DNA from: Gamarada debralockiae
Taxonomy: Eukaryota; Ascomycota; Leotiomycetes; Helotiales; Hyphodiscaceae
Direction: 5' to 3'
Assembly (NCBI GenBank): GCA_002803225.1
Contig: NXFV01001992.1
Span: forward strand, 20,285-84,284
DNA length: 64,000 nt
The position numbers were made by a program, and so were the translations under genes. Positions within the stretch are counted from its first letter, which is position 1. Every line of letters starts with the position of its first letter. Shown in pieces: positions 21,530 through 33,195 of the stretch. A model generated the notes under the pieces. That model saw only the letters and a program-made list of their open reading frames with translations. It ran no database searches and was not told the DNA's origin.

Positions 21530-23829
21530 TTGAAGCATGCCATTTGGCGCTGTGCTTGTTCATGCAGCGTTACCAATACCCTTTGCATTGTTTGCTTCGA
21601 TATGGGTGCTCATTATGACTTGTTCTTGGAAGAGGGTTTTAATCGTATCAAACCCAAAACAGCTAACGGACTCAAAGAGTATGCAATGCTCGTATCACTT
21701 TTGCGGCCAAGACTTACGCTAGCAGGCAAATACTTCCGGAAAGACGCGGATTTAACCATCATGCCGACATTTCCAACCTCATTGCGGCTGCGGATTCGAG
21801 ATATGAACTTTGTAAACTTATCACCAGCGAAACACTGAATTCCAAGAGAGGTTTCATAACAAGCCGAGCATGCGAAGGTCAACAGATCTATGCTTGCATG
21901 ATGGACTATGGACATGGGAATCAGAGCGCCTCGATGATGGTCTTTTATCAGACTTCTTGGTTCGACTCGATCGAAAAATCTCGGCTTAGCACAATCCTGG
22001 AGGCTTTCATAGAGCCTTATGAGGATAGTCTTCGCACATTTGAAGAACTGAGCTCATCGAAGCAGATTGTCCGCCTGCGGAGAAGGGCTTAATTCGCGGA
22101 ACGCACCGTTTACTCAGAATCCTCTATCTACTAGTGCCAACGAAACAGCCTTAGAGTGGATTGATGAATGTCTCGAATCTCATCCCTTATGCCCATCTAA
22201 CCCCACTTCTCTCCTCCCACCCCGTGTGGTTGATGTTGGTCTTCAAAAGATCCATTCACCTTTATTAGTAAAGAAACGCCAGGCCAATGGGTTGCATTAA
22301 GTCACTGCTGGGGCGGGCAGCTCTAATCAACAACCACGACCCTCAGACTGGAGTCGAGGATGCACGAAATTTCCTTGGAATCTCTTCCGCTTAACTTTCA
22401 GGACGTGATCACCATAACTAGATCTCTGGAGTACCGATATCTATAGATCGATACGTTGTGCATCTTGCAAGATTCCAAGAGAACTGGGTCGACCATCTAC
22501 CTCAAATGAGTTATATATACCAGCATGCCGCGATTACCATCGCTGCTGATATAGCAAAGGATACCAGTGGTGGTATCTTGGTGGCAAGAGAGCGGGCCGC
22601 TCATTCGTTGTCATTGTTGGCAGGTCTAGAAGGTACGGTGATATCTAGATTCAGGAGAGGCCGAAAGTCGAGGCCTTCAGTAAGTCCGAGTATATCGGAT
22701 TCACCGACGGCTAGACCGAATAGCTAGAGTCAGACTGTAGATATAAGGGAAGGGTTATACTTTGTAAGAATGAGTAGAGATTTTGAAATTGAGTCGTTTC
22801 AAGCCTATTTGGGACTAGTGTCATATACACCACAGTATCAGGGTACTCATACCAACAGTCATTATCATTCACCAATGCTAAGAAAGGTATTAGAAGCACT
22901 CTGAACGCGGGACCTCAAGGACCTTTGCAAAGTCATGGTGGACACTTCAAGAAGGTATTTTGTCTCCTTGGACCTTATCTTTCTCGGAAGATCAACTGAT
23001 ATGGCAATGTCAGACAATTCATCGAGTGAGAGTAACCCGAAACCAACGACTGCCAGCAGATTTCAAGATTATATTTGGTACGGACTCTTGAAAAGGTCCT
23101 TCTTCAGTTTGGAGAAGCTAGACATTCACGATTATACCCTTAACCCCGGACCAAGCTCTCATGACAAGATCATGAACCAGTGTTATCACGTCATCAATGC
23201 TTACGTCAAAAAGAAACCAGATTTTTGAGGAAGCCAGACTGCCGACGCTTTCGGGAATCGCTAGAGAAGTTCAAAAGCTTACCAAGTACACCTACAATTC
23301 TGGGATCTGGCTTCAAGACATACACACAGGACTGCTTTGGTCTTCAAATGGGACTGGGATAAAATGAATAGGCATAAAAGGTCCACCTTGGACTTGGGCA
23401 GGGTTTACTTTCCCTTCCCTCCGAGACGCACCACAACAAATAAAAGCTCCGGCCCATATTCAGTGTTGCACAGAAACCGGGACGCTATAAAAGAAAAGGC
23501 CATCGTGAAGGATATCTTGATCGAAGATCCGACGACAATCTATTGGATGAGTCTCCAAAGGGACCATGACGATCGAAGGGCGACGCCAAGCTGGCAAAGA
23601 CTGGCTGTCGAGGCACAAACGACTCATTTTCTACAAAAAGGAACAAAGATTCGACATCAGCGATATTCACGAGAGGCGATATTATAATGAACCTCCGATG
23701 GCAACTCCTCAAATTTTATGTAAGGTTGATCATGTGGAAGACTGCGTTCCCGGTCGGAATGAAGAAGAATATCGGGCACATTTCGAGTCGCGAGTAATGT
23801 TCCTGCAGATTTTGAGATGGGACGGGTAG
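21530..23829 (+). pseudogene. HET-domain (heterokaryon incompatibility) gene relic
   Basis: HET motifs occur in the right order but in shifting frames. VALSHCWG is near 22300. SLPLNFQDVITITRSLEYRYL then a TAG (22444-22446) then IDTLCILQDS corresponds to the family's Y-L-W-I-D-x-x-C-I-x-Q-D, with the Trp changed to a stop. A frameshift follows, then NWVDHLPQMSYIYQHAAITI. Around 22930-23010, WWTLQEGILSPWTLSFSEDQ is the usual R-x-W-x-L-Q-E-R-L-L-S block. Intact HET proteins trigger cell death after fusion of incompatible hyphae. This copy has several stops and frameshifts and cannot make a full protein. The limits are approximate, and the N-terminal frames at 21530-21900 are not assigned. Confidence 0.82.
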
Positions 23830-24230
23830 GGGGAGAGCCACTTCGCGTTGCTTATTGCTTGATATTGGAGCCTCCTGGAAATCTGGGCGAGTTTTGGAGG
23901 AGGAGCGTTGCTGAGGTGCCAGACGTGGATGGAATGGCCGACGATAGTTGGGAGACGAGAACAGTTAAGATTGTCTGACTGTTCAGGACAACAAAATTGA
24001 ACTGGCTATCTCCTGTCTTCTCTTCAAACTTCACTCAATTTTACATATCGCAAAATACAGAGCTGCAGCAACAATGGCATTAACTCTCCAAATTTATTGA
24101 AGAGTGGATTATCGATTGGAGTGGAGATAACAACCCGTTTTGGTATTGTACAAACAACTTCATCACAAGGATGCTCGATCCTTCATATTAGCCACGTCGC
24201 GCCGCCCCCCCAAAAAGGCCGAAATCCCAC

Positions 24231-25487
24231 TTAACGCAAGAATAACCACGCGATAATTCGGGCCAGCCAACTGTATGCGCTCAGCTTCCAGCCCCCACTA
24301 TGAGCAAGGCCAATCGTCCAGTGAGAGAATTTCACAACGGTCTTGGAACGAGGCATTGCCAGCGCATCATACGCCGTCAAAGCGCTCCGGAGTGACTCGC
24401 ATTTGCAAAGCTGCTCCGCAAGTTCCCAAGCGTCCATCAGAGCGAGGTTCGCCCCACTGCCTGCGTATGGACTCACGGCGTGGTTGGCATCTCCTATAAA
24501 GACGATCGGAATATCCTCAAGCGAGCCAGTTAAGTGAGGGAATGGCTGCTTGTCCGTGTTGTTGAGAATACCCATGTTCGCATTATCGGTGGCTTTGATG
24601 AGGGTCTGGAATGGTTCAGCAAACCCCTTTCCACGCTCAAAAACCTCTTGTCGCAGCTCCTCAACCCATTCTGGTGATGGCGATTTTGGAATATCCCTCG
24701 GCGTTGCCGCGAGGTAGCTTAAGCTCCAAATTGCATCATGTTCATCGATAGGGGAGACGAATAGACCCGTTCCTGTGCCTGAGAGATACAATCCCCAGTC
24801 ACGATTCACAGGTGGCGGTATATTGTCCTTGAATGTAGACTTTCCGGCGATGCTAACTGCTCCGGTAAAGCTGAGTTTATCGTCTGGTCGAAAGCTGGAT
24901 CGAATTTTGCTGCCCGAGCCGTCGGCAGCGACGACAAGATCACACTCGTCTAGCTGCCCATTGCTGAGCTGGACGGCGATTTTACCGTTGCTGAGCTTCA
25001 CTGCCCCGGTACAAGTAATTCCCCAGTGAATTTCGTCATTTGCGTTTACAGCTTCGATCAGGTTCTTTCGCAGCACGTTTCGCTTGATGCGCATTCCTGG
25101 CACGGGCAAAGTCTTTGGAGTTGAGGCTTTGGCTCTCAATATCTCTTTCCACTCCTTGTCCCACAAACAAAACGTTCCCGGGTCCTCTTGAATGCCAGTA
25201 ATGCTTTGGGAAAGTATTGTTTCGAGCAAGCCGAGTTTCTGTAATGCCTGCAATCCTGCGGTATTACCATCGCTCCGTATGGAGATTGAATAGCCTTCTC
25301 GCTCGACTCCAAAGTCTTTTGGGTCGCGTTCGTAGAGAGTGATTGTCGGTGGTGTGAGCGATGGTGGCTGCGTCGCCCATTGCTTGCGGAGAGCTGCTGC
25401 GAACGAAAGCCCTGCAATCCCAGCACCAGCGACGATGATCTTCTTCCCAGCAGCGAAGCAATGTGGCGGCGCTGAGCTCGCTTCCAT
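24231..25487 (-). CDS. FAD-dependent monooxygenase (PHBH/UbiH-type)
   Basis: A single uninterrupted frame of 418 aa, normal for the group A flavin monooxygenases. Residues 16-30 hold the FAD-binding KIIVAGAGIAGLSFA (GxGxxG), the DG motif is VVAADGSGSKIR (about 190), and the GD motif near residue 332 is GDANHAVSPYAGSGANLALMD. A hydrophobic stretch at the C-terminus (WLARIIAWLFL) may attach it to a membrane. The enzymes hydroxylate or epoxidise aromatic or polyketide substrates with NAD(P)H and O2; the substrate here is unknown. It is unspliced, unlike most neighbours. Nearest coding sequences on both sides are broken, so its original pathway context may be lost. Confidence 0.92.
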   Translation of the reverse strand: MEASSAPPHCFAAGKKIIVAGAGIAGLSFAAALRKQWATQPPSLTPPTITLYERDPKDFGVEREGYSISIRSDGNTAGLQALQKLGLLETILSQSITGIQEDPGTFCLWDKEWKEILRAKASTPKTLPVPGMRIKRNVLRKNLIEAVNANDEIHWGITCTGAVKLSNGKIAVQLSNGQLDECDLVVAADGSGSKIRSSFRPDDKLSFTGAVSIAGKSTFKDNIPPPVNRDWGLYLSGTGTGLFVSPIDEHDAIWSLSYLAATPRDIPKSPSPEWVEELRQEVFERGKGFAEPFQTLIKATDNANMGILNNTDKQPFPHLTGSLEDIPIVFIGDANHAVSPYAGSGANLALMDAWELAEQLCKCESLRSALTAYDALAMPRSKTVVKFSHWTIGLAHSGGWKLSAYSWLARIIAWLFLR

Positions 25488-26910
25488 CTTCGCAAATTTT
25501 CTTAAGGTGAACTGAAGTTGTTAGCGATGTCCGAGTTGACAAAGGGACTTACTCAAACCGATTTGAGGCCGCCGCCTTTTAGCAGTCAAGTGTTTGCTTG
25601 AATTTGAATTGATATCAATCAATTTGAGACTTCAAAATCTGGAGAAGTGATGCCTCTAGACCTGATATAACTATTTCTTTACGTGCCGCGTCACTAACGT
25701 GTGTAGTTTGAGACGTAAGATCCTTTGTTCGCGGCAAAATAAGAAGCCGACCAGCCACTGTTACACAAGTAGCTGAAAAGCTCTCACTTCGGAAATTTTG
25801 ACTCCACTCTCCCATTCACTAAGTTCCAAGAATCAATTGGTGCCTGAAAAGGATCTTTAGATTGCGTACTCGAGCTCATTGAGTTTGATAAGCTTTATTT
25901 CTCATTTAGAGGGGACTTTGAAGTGACACACTCGACTTCAGCCTCTCGCACATTTCGGGCTACCGAATTTCCCTTGGCAAGGATTTCTTTTGCGGTCGGC
26001 GGCCTGTATTTTACGAATAGGCTCGAGAAATATGGTGGCAGGTGGAAGGCATTATTGGATGAGAGTGGCTCTATATCAGATCCAAGAGTGCAGTATCACT
26101 CATCTTGACATTCCCAAAAGGTGAATCTATGCTTTAGCTCCGAATATTAACTTGACAATATTTAGTACTTTCTATTTATTCTCGTGGGGAGATTCATATA
26201 CGATGGAACCTCCAAAATACATTGTCGCTTTACTGTTTTTCTCTCTCAATCAGTAATCGCCGCAACGTCGTTCTTTCCTTTGGCGACTAATCTGAGATCA
26301 TGGCACGATGGTTGCCCACTGAACCTTGATCTCCAGACATGAACCACAGTTTCAATGGCCCCAGAAATTTATGTAGTTTGGCGAAAATATAGCGAAGACA
26401 ATAGCACGTGAGTCACCTTGCTATCGAAGAAATATTTCCGTCATTGTTGAATCCTCCGCGTTGTCCAAATTGGGACGTCCTTTAAGGCTTCGGGCATGAT
26501 TACTCAGCCTACTGTTGACGATAGACACCATGTTGACTACTGCTGTTTCCATCTTCAAGCAGTGGTTCTTCAATGTTATGAAGAAGAACATCCAAGCCGA
26601 GGCAAGTGGACGTTAGCGGGCAAAGTCCCGCTCCTTGCTCCTTGCTCCGCATGACCACATGTGAAGCAAAATACGTGTTCTTAGGATTATACAGAAAGGC
26701 CTGGACAATGAAATGGGAAATTGTCCGTCGACATGATTGAACTCCGAACAGGGGTGAAGGAAGGATAATTGAACTGCTTCGTTAAATGCAAAGCGAGTCG
26801 ACGAAAAGAGGCAGGAGTACATATTGCTTTGAGCGGTTCTGTAGAAACTTCCATACTAGTACGTATTTGACTCTAACAGTAACAGCGACTGATACGTATT
26901 ATTAAACAGA
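25488..26910. other. intergenic, no supported gene
   Basis: Upstream region of both the FAD monooxygenase (minus) and the reductase relic (plus). Only short ORFs; no family or repeat recognised. Confidence 0.5.
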
Positions 26911-27775
26911 ATGACGGGAGAATTGATCTTGGTGGTACAATCTTATTGTCCGGCCTTTAACTGTCGTTGACGCATACAGACCAAAGGGACGAGTGGCTTC
27001 GTTGGGTATCATTCACTTGCGCTGGCTCTCGAGTCTGGATATCGGGTCGTCCGCAAAGAACCACAGATTGAAGAGATCAAGCAAGCATTGGGTTCCAATC
27101 TGAAGCACGGCATAGAGTTCGTGGTCATCGGCGATTTGGCTGCTGAGCATGCTTTCGATGGCCTCATGAAGGACGTCAAATACGTCTTCCACATCGCTTC
27201 GCCGATTAATAAGGCAGTAAGTAGTCCACCTCGTCTGGGAACCACGCGGCTGACATATTTGAGACGGACAGCTACAAGAGGGATTACTTCCTCCTAGCCA
27301 TCGGAATTACCTTCAATATCCTTTCCGCAGCGGCCAAATCTGCAGCAGTGAAGCGAGTTGTCGTAACTTCTTCCATCGGTGCTAACCGTCTCGCCAGGAA
27401 TCGGATGGACTTCATCTCTGGAACCAACGCACCGATGATGACGCAGCTTCTGGGAGAAAAGGCGCCTATGCGAAGGCTTGGATCTTCTGTATTCATCGAC
27501 GACGTTGCGAGAGTTCATGTACTCGCTTTGAAGCCCTCTGTCCCAGCCGGTAGATACGAGGTTGCGACTGACGGAGTCCAGTGAATGGATGCAAATACCA
27601 TCGTGAAAGAAAATTTCCCGGAAGAGATAGAAAAAGTCTTGAGGCGGATGGAGAGGTAGCAACGGCCTCGATCAATGTCGATACTGAGAAGACGCAGTAA
27701 GCGTTTAGGATCGAGTTCCAGAGCTTTGAGGAGCAGGTGAAGGCTGCGGTGAAGAGCTACCTTGCACTTTCTTAA
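26911..27775 (+). pseudogene. NAD-dependent epimerase/cinnamoyl-CoA reductase-like, internally deleted
   Basis: ATG 26911 starts MTGELILV, an intron 26935-26979 follows, then TKGTSGFVGYHSLALALESGYRV (a degraded T-G-x-x-G-F-V-G cofactor loop) and YVFHIASPIN. Later come KRVVVTSSIGAN, then directly GTNAPMMTQLLG and SVFIDDVARVHVLAL. The block between, which in the family carries the catalytic YxxxK, is missing (about 80-100 codons). TGA at 27582-27584 replaces the Trp of V-Q-W-M-D. After a frame change the C-terminus is recognisable up to TAA 27773-27775 (FQSFEEQVKAAVKSYL), with one more internal TAA. The gene belonged to the extended SDR reductases and is dead by deletion, nonsense mutation and frameshift. 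Confidence 0.82.
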
Positions 27776-29792
27776 AGGAAGAACAGCAACAGATTGACTG
27801 AAGATAGAAATATCCAGGAAACCCCAATCCAGCTTCCCATAAAGCAATGAAAAGATTTTTGTGCCAGCATATTCTGTGGCAGTTGGTGGAAGCCACTTGA
27901 CGGGTGAGTCTAAGGTGTTTCCCAAAGCCACCACTTCAAGGACGTAGTAATGCTTTTGGGTACATTGAACCTCTCAAGAGCACTGGCCTGGAATGAGGCT
28001 GGTCCCCAACCGTCTTGGGCAATGATCCAGGCTCTCCTATAAGTCGCGCTTTCTCATCCCATCTTGATCCTCCAGGTACCCAGACTCTGTGCTTCGTTGC
28101 CAGTTGTCTTCGCACTTGGCGTTCAAGCTTTCGAGTTCGCAAGTTTGCAGGTTTGTAGGCGCTGGGGTTATCCGAGCATGTTCAATTATGGACGTTGTCG
28201 TTGGCACTCGAGATGCTGGCGCACGACGGGAAAAGACTACCGAGACCAGGCCGTACTACAAACGCCGATCAACTTTCATTATCATTGGCTCATTGCTCCT
28301 CAACAGCCTGTAAATCGCGCGATATGCAGGAGAAAAAGGTCGCAGCTTGTATAGAGGGAGACCTGGAGAGAGGGGCATCCTGCGGAGGACAACAGTTGCT
28401 AGCTGAAAGTTCAGAACTCGGAGGATTTGCCATCATTCTCTCCATCACCACCCACGTAACCTGACTGCCGCATGTCTATTATTCTTTAGCACTTCTGGAT
28501 CTGAAAGCTGTCGTGGCGCGTTCCGCAAGTCCCAGTCGGCAAGGCTACCATGGCATCCAGATGTGACCGCTGAACGACGGCCTCTTTGGTCCTGTCATTC
28601 AAGGCTGTCGTTTGATCTTGATTTCACTTTGTTATTTGAGTAAACCATTCTGTCAATTCCTCCGGCCGCATTGTTGCTACTCCTTGCGCTTCCCAGACTT
28701 GTGAGATTGCTGCGGTCTCGAAAGAAGACTCTTCCCACTGCCACCCGCTTCCTGAAGACGGTAAGTGCAATCGTGAAGATTGACGAATGGTTCTGATACA
28801 TGCCAGGTGACTGCGCTGCTCTTGGCTGGGGTCAATTTAGCACTTTAGACTCTTTGGACATCGCGCAAAGTGATGCGTGCAACTGTTGCTTCGGCTGTTC
28901 TATCTTTCATTGGCTTCATTGGTAGTGATTGTGCTCTCTCGTCTCGAACCTAGTCGAGGAATCCGGCTTCCGACTCTTCTCAATCCATACCTTTTGGTAT
29001 CGTTGCTTTTCGATGCTGTTCAGGTCCGGAACCCTCTATCACAGACGTACTGAATTTTTCAAGACTGAGAAGGCGTCCCGACTCCATGATGGGGCATAGA
29101 CGAGGGGACGGAACGATTTATAGCCGCACTCGTGGAGCCATAAAGTTGATATAGACGTCGATCACTATTTCCAAAAGAGAAACTTTGGATAAGCTTAAGA
29201 GGGATACAGATAAGATCGTCGCTGGATTCAAGCCAAAAAGGTTTAACGTGGGCTAGTCTGAACCCGGGGGGGGGGGGGGAATGGGTGGGCCCCAAGGCTC
29301 AATGAGGATGACGCACATGTGGACAAGTTCGTTGGGCGCTATAACTACCTCATTTCTGAGAAAGAGAAGGTGGTGTGTTCAAAGAGAGAGCGGAAGAAGA
29401 CTAGACGAAATTTGTACCACTTTCACACCGTCTCGCCTCAGCATCAGAAGTGCCAGCCGTCCACAGATTACTTCGCGCTGGTCTTGATTGGTCGTTCAAG
29501 CGTAAGTTGCTTCCTCGCTATGATAGGAAGGTGCTTGAAGCCCCGAATACTTGGTTATGATCCGGTTCCAAAGCCAAGCCTGACTAGAGGCAATTTGGGA
29601 CCTGGTACTTGTAGCTTAACCGATCTCATACCTTCAACACGAGCAGATTTTGGGGCAAAGCCATGCGGGGTATGCTTTTGGGATACTGCTTTTCATCAAC
29701 TGCTCTTCAAAGTTCTTAGAAAGTACCAAGTTCTTCAGGAAATCAGACTTCATCAGGCTTCTCGCTACGGAACAGACTCGATAGGGGGACTC
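27776..29792. other. intergenic, no supported gene
   Basis: Many short overlapping ORFs on both strands, none with a recognisable motif. A run of about a dozen G lies at 29268-29280. ORFs starting at 29281 and 29319 on the plus strand read as antisense of the Pro/Ala-rich frame that follows and are not credible as genes. Confidence 0.4.
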
Positions 29793-30290
29793 TCAATGGG
29801 AATTGCTCCGGGATGTCAAATTATTCCGAGGCGCAACTCGTACGATATCTATCTCAGATACTTGGAGGTTAGAACTATAGTGGTGAGCAGGATTGGTTTG
29901 ACTATGACAAGCCGGTGCAACTTGCGCGACCCTTTCGACAGACCTGGTGGGGCGAGTTGTCGTGGTTCCGGATGCCTCGGAAGTGGCCGCCGCGGGAGGT
30001 ACAACGGTCGCCGGAACGGAGGACTGAGCTGCAGGTGGAGCAGCGGGAGGCACGGGAATAGAGGGTGCGACTGGAACTGAAAGGTGCAACTGATTTCTGA
30101 GGCTCCCATGGTACCTACAGAGGTATATCTCTCCACTTCTCGACCCCGAACGACCTCTTTGGCTTGAGGCAAATATGTTCCCATCCTTTATACAATACTT
30201 ACAGTGTCCATGCAGCCAAACAAGTAGACCTTGCAAGAGAGAAGAGATGTCTCTGGTCACGTGAAAGACCATCATTTCGTTACTGGACAA
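29793..30290 (-). CDS. hypothetical Pro/Ala/Thr-rich protein, weakly supported
   Basis: The minus-strand frame carries a low-complexity stretch (VPVAPSIPVPPAAPPAA..., then PATVVPPAAATSEASGTTTT) of the kind found in fungal secreted or wall-linked proteins. The upstream part has no signal peptide and the ends look non-coding, so exon limits are unknown. A shifted frame across the same bases, starting near 30184, may hold the true N-terminus. No family recognised. Confidence 0.25.
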   Translation of the reverse strand: MSSNEMMVFHVTRDISSLLQGLLVWLHGHCKYCIKDGNIFASSQRGRSGSRSGEIYLCRYHGSLRNQLHLSVPVAPSIPVPPAAPPAAQSSVPATVVPPAAATSEASGTTTTRPTRSVERVAQVAPACHSQTNPAHHYSSNLQVSEIDIVRVAPRNNLTSRSNSH

Positions 30291-30819
30291 GCAGTTGCTC
30301 TCCAGGCGGCCCGACTAAATGTGTTCCACGAAGCAATCCCATCAAGAATACCACGAAGTTTTTCGAAGACCTCCTGTGAATGGTTGAACCAAAGACGGGC
30401 GGAAAATGGGGGAATCCGACAATTTGTCAAATCCGGATTCCAACCCTTGTTCTCGGCGCCAGGGCCACCATATCCCGACACCAACCTCAGGTCATGACTG
30501 CGCCTCCATGCGACTGCAAGCCAACCCAATTGAACTCGAGATACCTAACGAGGTAAGTGCTGCGGTGAGTCGCGGTGCCGTCTTTAATACGATGGCTATC
30601 TCAGCTGTTGATTTCTCTTTTCTCTGTCATCTCGCTGTCTCTCACATTTCATCTACTGCAGTTGTAAAAAGGTTCCAAACGGATTGATCCGCGATACCTT
30701 CATATCGACGTGCTGAGAAAGCAAGGGAAATATCGGGTCCTTATCGCTGAGTTTTGGGTAAAAAAAGACAAAAGTTGTCTTGATTTGATCAATCCCATAC
30801 ACGAGATAAACGATCCAGG

Positions 30820-31629
30820 ATGCAACGACGAAAAGAATACACCTCGTTCGCTGATCCCGCAAACGCATCTCAATTCTTCCTGACGTCAGAAATCTCCATG
30901 CTGGAATCAGCCGTGCCGCCGGCAGGAGAAGCCACCGCGATGTTAACAACCACAACACCATCCTCCATAACGCCTACTCCGCAATCCACGCCGTCCCCCT
31001 CCAACAACCAAGCCGAGCAATCCGTCCCCTCGACGTCCTCTGCGACCTCCTACAGCAATTACCTCCAACCGACATCCACGATCTCGACAACGTCTAGAAC
31101 GACTCAAACTATCGTGTTTAATGGCACGATATCGAATGCCAATAGCGGATGGGGGAATATGGCGCAAGGGACGCACGTCGGTGTCATAATGTCAATCATA
31201 ATCGCCGTCGTCTTAATCATGTTTTTCTCATTCTGGTTCTGTTGTGGAGGACGGGCTTGGTGGTCGAAACAGCACGACCATCGAGCCGAAGCCGGAGGAC
31301 TACCATTATACACGATTCGCGGTGGCCGGAATACTCAGCCTGGTGTACATAGGACTGATGAGGGAGGAGTCGATGCGCCGCCGATATATGCGGAAGTTCC
31401 GCCGCCGCAGCATCAGACTGTTGCTGGTGGGATGAGGAATGAGGTGGAGAGGCAAGAGGAGGAGGCGGTGGTTTCGGATGGGAAGACTCCGTTAAGTGAG
31501 ATTCCTTTTGAGGATGTGGTTCTCGAGAGGCATCCCAGTGAGAGTGAGAGTAGTTCGAGTGCGAGTAGGGGGTTTGAGCAGAGGCATCATGGGATGGGTG
31601 GGGATACGAGGGGACATACAAATACTTGA
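30820..31629 (+). CDS. single-pass membrane protein with Ser/Thr-rich ectodomain
   Basis: A 269-aa single-exon frame. Residues about 35-115 are Ser/Thr/Pro-rich with N-x-S/T sites, so probably O-glycosylated and outside the cell. One clear membrane helix follows (HVGVIMSIIIAVVLIMFFSFW) and then Cys-Cys and a basic stop-transfer patch. The cytoplasmic tail contains VDAPPIYAEVPPP, close to a PPxY-type WW-domain ligand, and a Glu/Ser-rich end. This is the usual plan of small fungal cell-surface sensor-like or mucin-like proteins; no enzymatic domain is visible. The true start may be ATG 30898 (MLESAV), since no signal peptide precedes the ectodomain. Function unknown. Confidence 0.7.
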   Translation: MQRRKEYTSFADPANASQFFLTSEISMLESAVPPAGEATAMLTTTTPSSITPTPQSTPSPSNNQAEQSVPSTSSATSYSNYLQPTSTISTTSRTTQTIVFNGTISNANSGWGNMAQGTHVGVIMSIIIAVVLIMFFSFWFCCGGRAWWSKQHDHRAEAGGLPLYTIRGGRNTQPGVHRTDEGGVDAPPIYAEVPPPQHQTVAGGMRNEVERQEEEAVVSDGKTPLSEIPFEDVVLERHPSESESSSSASRGFEQRHHGMGGDTRGHTNT

Positions 31630-33195
31630 GGGATGAGGAAGGTTGGGCTGGAATGAATGGAGGGCCTCGAACTGGTCTCAGGACCACGAAATCGACGAAA
31701 TTGCGTGACGAAGCATCATAGCAGAAGACCCATGCCAAGGATGACTAGTGAAGCTGGGACGTGGAAGCTCCATTTTGCGATCATGGAGACGGTCTCAATG
31801 ATGGCATTGGGGATCAGGACGAACCATGGGATATGGGTCCAAGCTTGAAGCCACATTGAATATCAGACAACGAGAAGGAACTCATCATCCAAGTACGAGA
31901 AACGCATTAGGTGCGAGGTGTATTCGGTCAATGGCACAAGGCACGATGCATAGGACACATCAGTTAATGGGAGGAAAAGACATAGCATGCCAAGAACAGG
32001 AACCAAACGATTTCAAAAAGTTTACATAATTCAATCTAAAGAATCCATGGAGATTGATTTATAGACTTTTCACCTCTCGGCTCTCGATGTCCTCGTTCAG
32101 TTGAAGCAACCTTTTTATTCTTCTTACCTCTGGCGATTGGAGACATTCCGTACAGGCTCCGGGTGGGTTCGAAGGCAGCTTCCTCACAGCCGTAACTTTG
32201 AGGCGCTGATTGGATACCGAGTTCTGGTTTGTTAACCTAGGGACGGCTTTAATTTTCCAGGACGGTATTTTGACTCCTTCTCTTCGACGGCACTGAATTT
32301 TGAGCCAAATTAAGCCAATCGTCCACTTTCGCGGTGTCGTGGCACTTATTAAGATAACAAGTTTATCAACAATGCAACGAACGGTGGAACGCAATTCCTT
32401 TGCCCATACATTATGGAAACAGGGCTCCGCCGTAACCAGCATCAATGTTAACTTGTCTGCAAGACTATCATTCGGTGCTTTCTCCATCCCTTTTCCCGGG
32501 AACACCACTCCACCAGATTCCTCTCCCTTTCGCAGTGGCACGTTGCAATTATGCTGACCAAACCCTGAACAATGACCTTAGAATAGGGTGTAAACATCAG
32601 AAGCGAGTCGAACCACGGAGTATGTGGCAAGGAGTTCGATCCTATATCGGGCTGTTGTCATACAACTAGCCGAACAAACCCGTCGGTACTAGCCACTGCC
32701 TCAGTCTCGTCAATTGGTCTAGTGCCAATTGGGCTAGTGGAAACGGGCTTTCGGAGCAAATGCTTCAATGTCTAACGGGAATCCTCTCTTGGCTTCAATA
32801 ATCTCTGTTGGGAAAATGAGCCTTTCTTGAACTCGTCGTTGAATTCGAAGCTGGCCGACCCAGTTTCGTTTCAGCGTCGTTTTTACTAGATCCGTGGACC
32901 ACCAAACAATAGAGGTCGCTGTCTTCATCGCGGGTGAGAGCGTTAGATTGGGAACGAGCTTTGCGCTAGTTGTCGTCGCGTTTGCCCAACTAATTTGTTA
33001 ATAGGGTATTTTCTGTTCGAAAGTTGCGACTTCTCTTCTCTCATCGACCCTAGCCAGTCCCCAGCACTCTTCCTCATTCCTGCCCAAAACAACAAGAGAC
33101 TGGCAGGCAATGAAAATGTAGGTCTTTGTTCGATGAATATCATGGCTTACCTTGTACAGGTGCTCGCTTGCCCATACTCCTGATCCTCAATTCTG
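31630..33195. other. intergenic with one unassigned minus-strand ORF
   Basis: A 160-codon minus-strand ORF at 32059-32541 and a 64-codon one at 32734-32928 have plausible composition but no recognisable family and no splice link I could support. They may be remains of one gene. Confidence 0.35.

Noticed and set aside
29319..30080. 253-codon plus-strand ORF
   Set aside because: No start context or motif; its Gly/Arg-rich end is the complement of a Pro/Ala/Thr-rich minus-strand frame.
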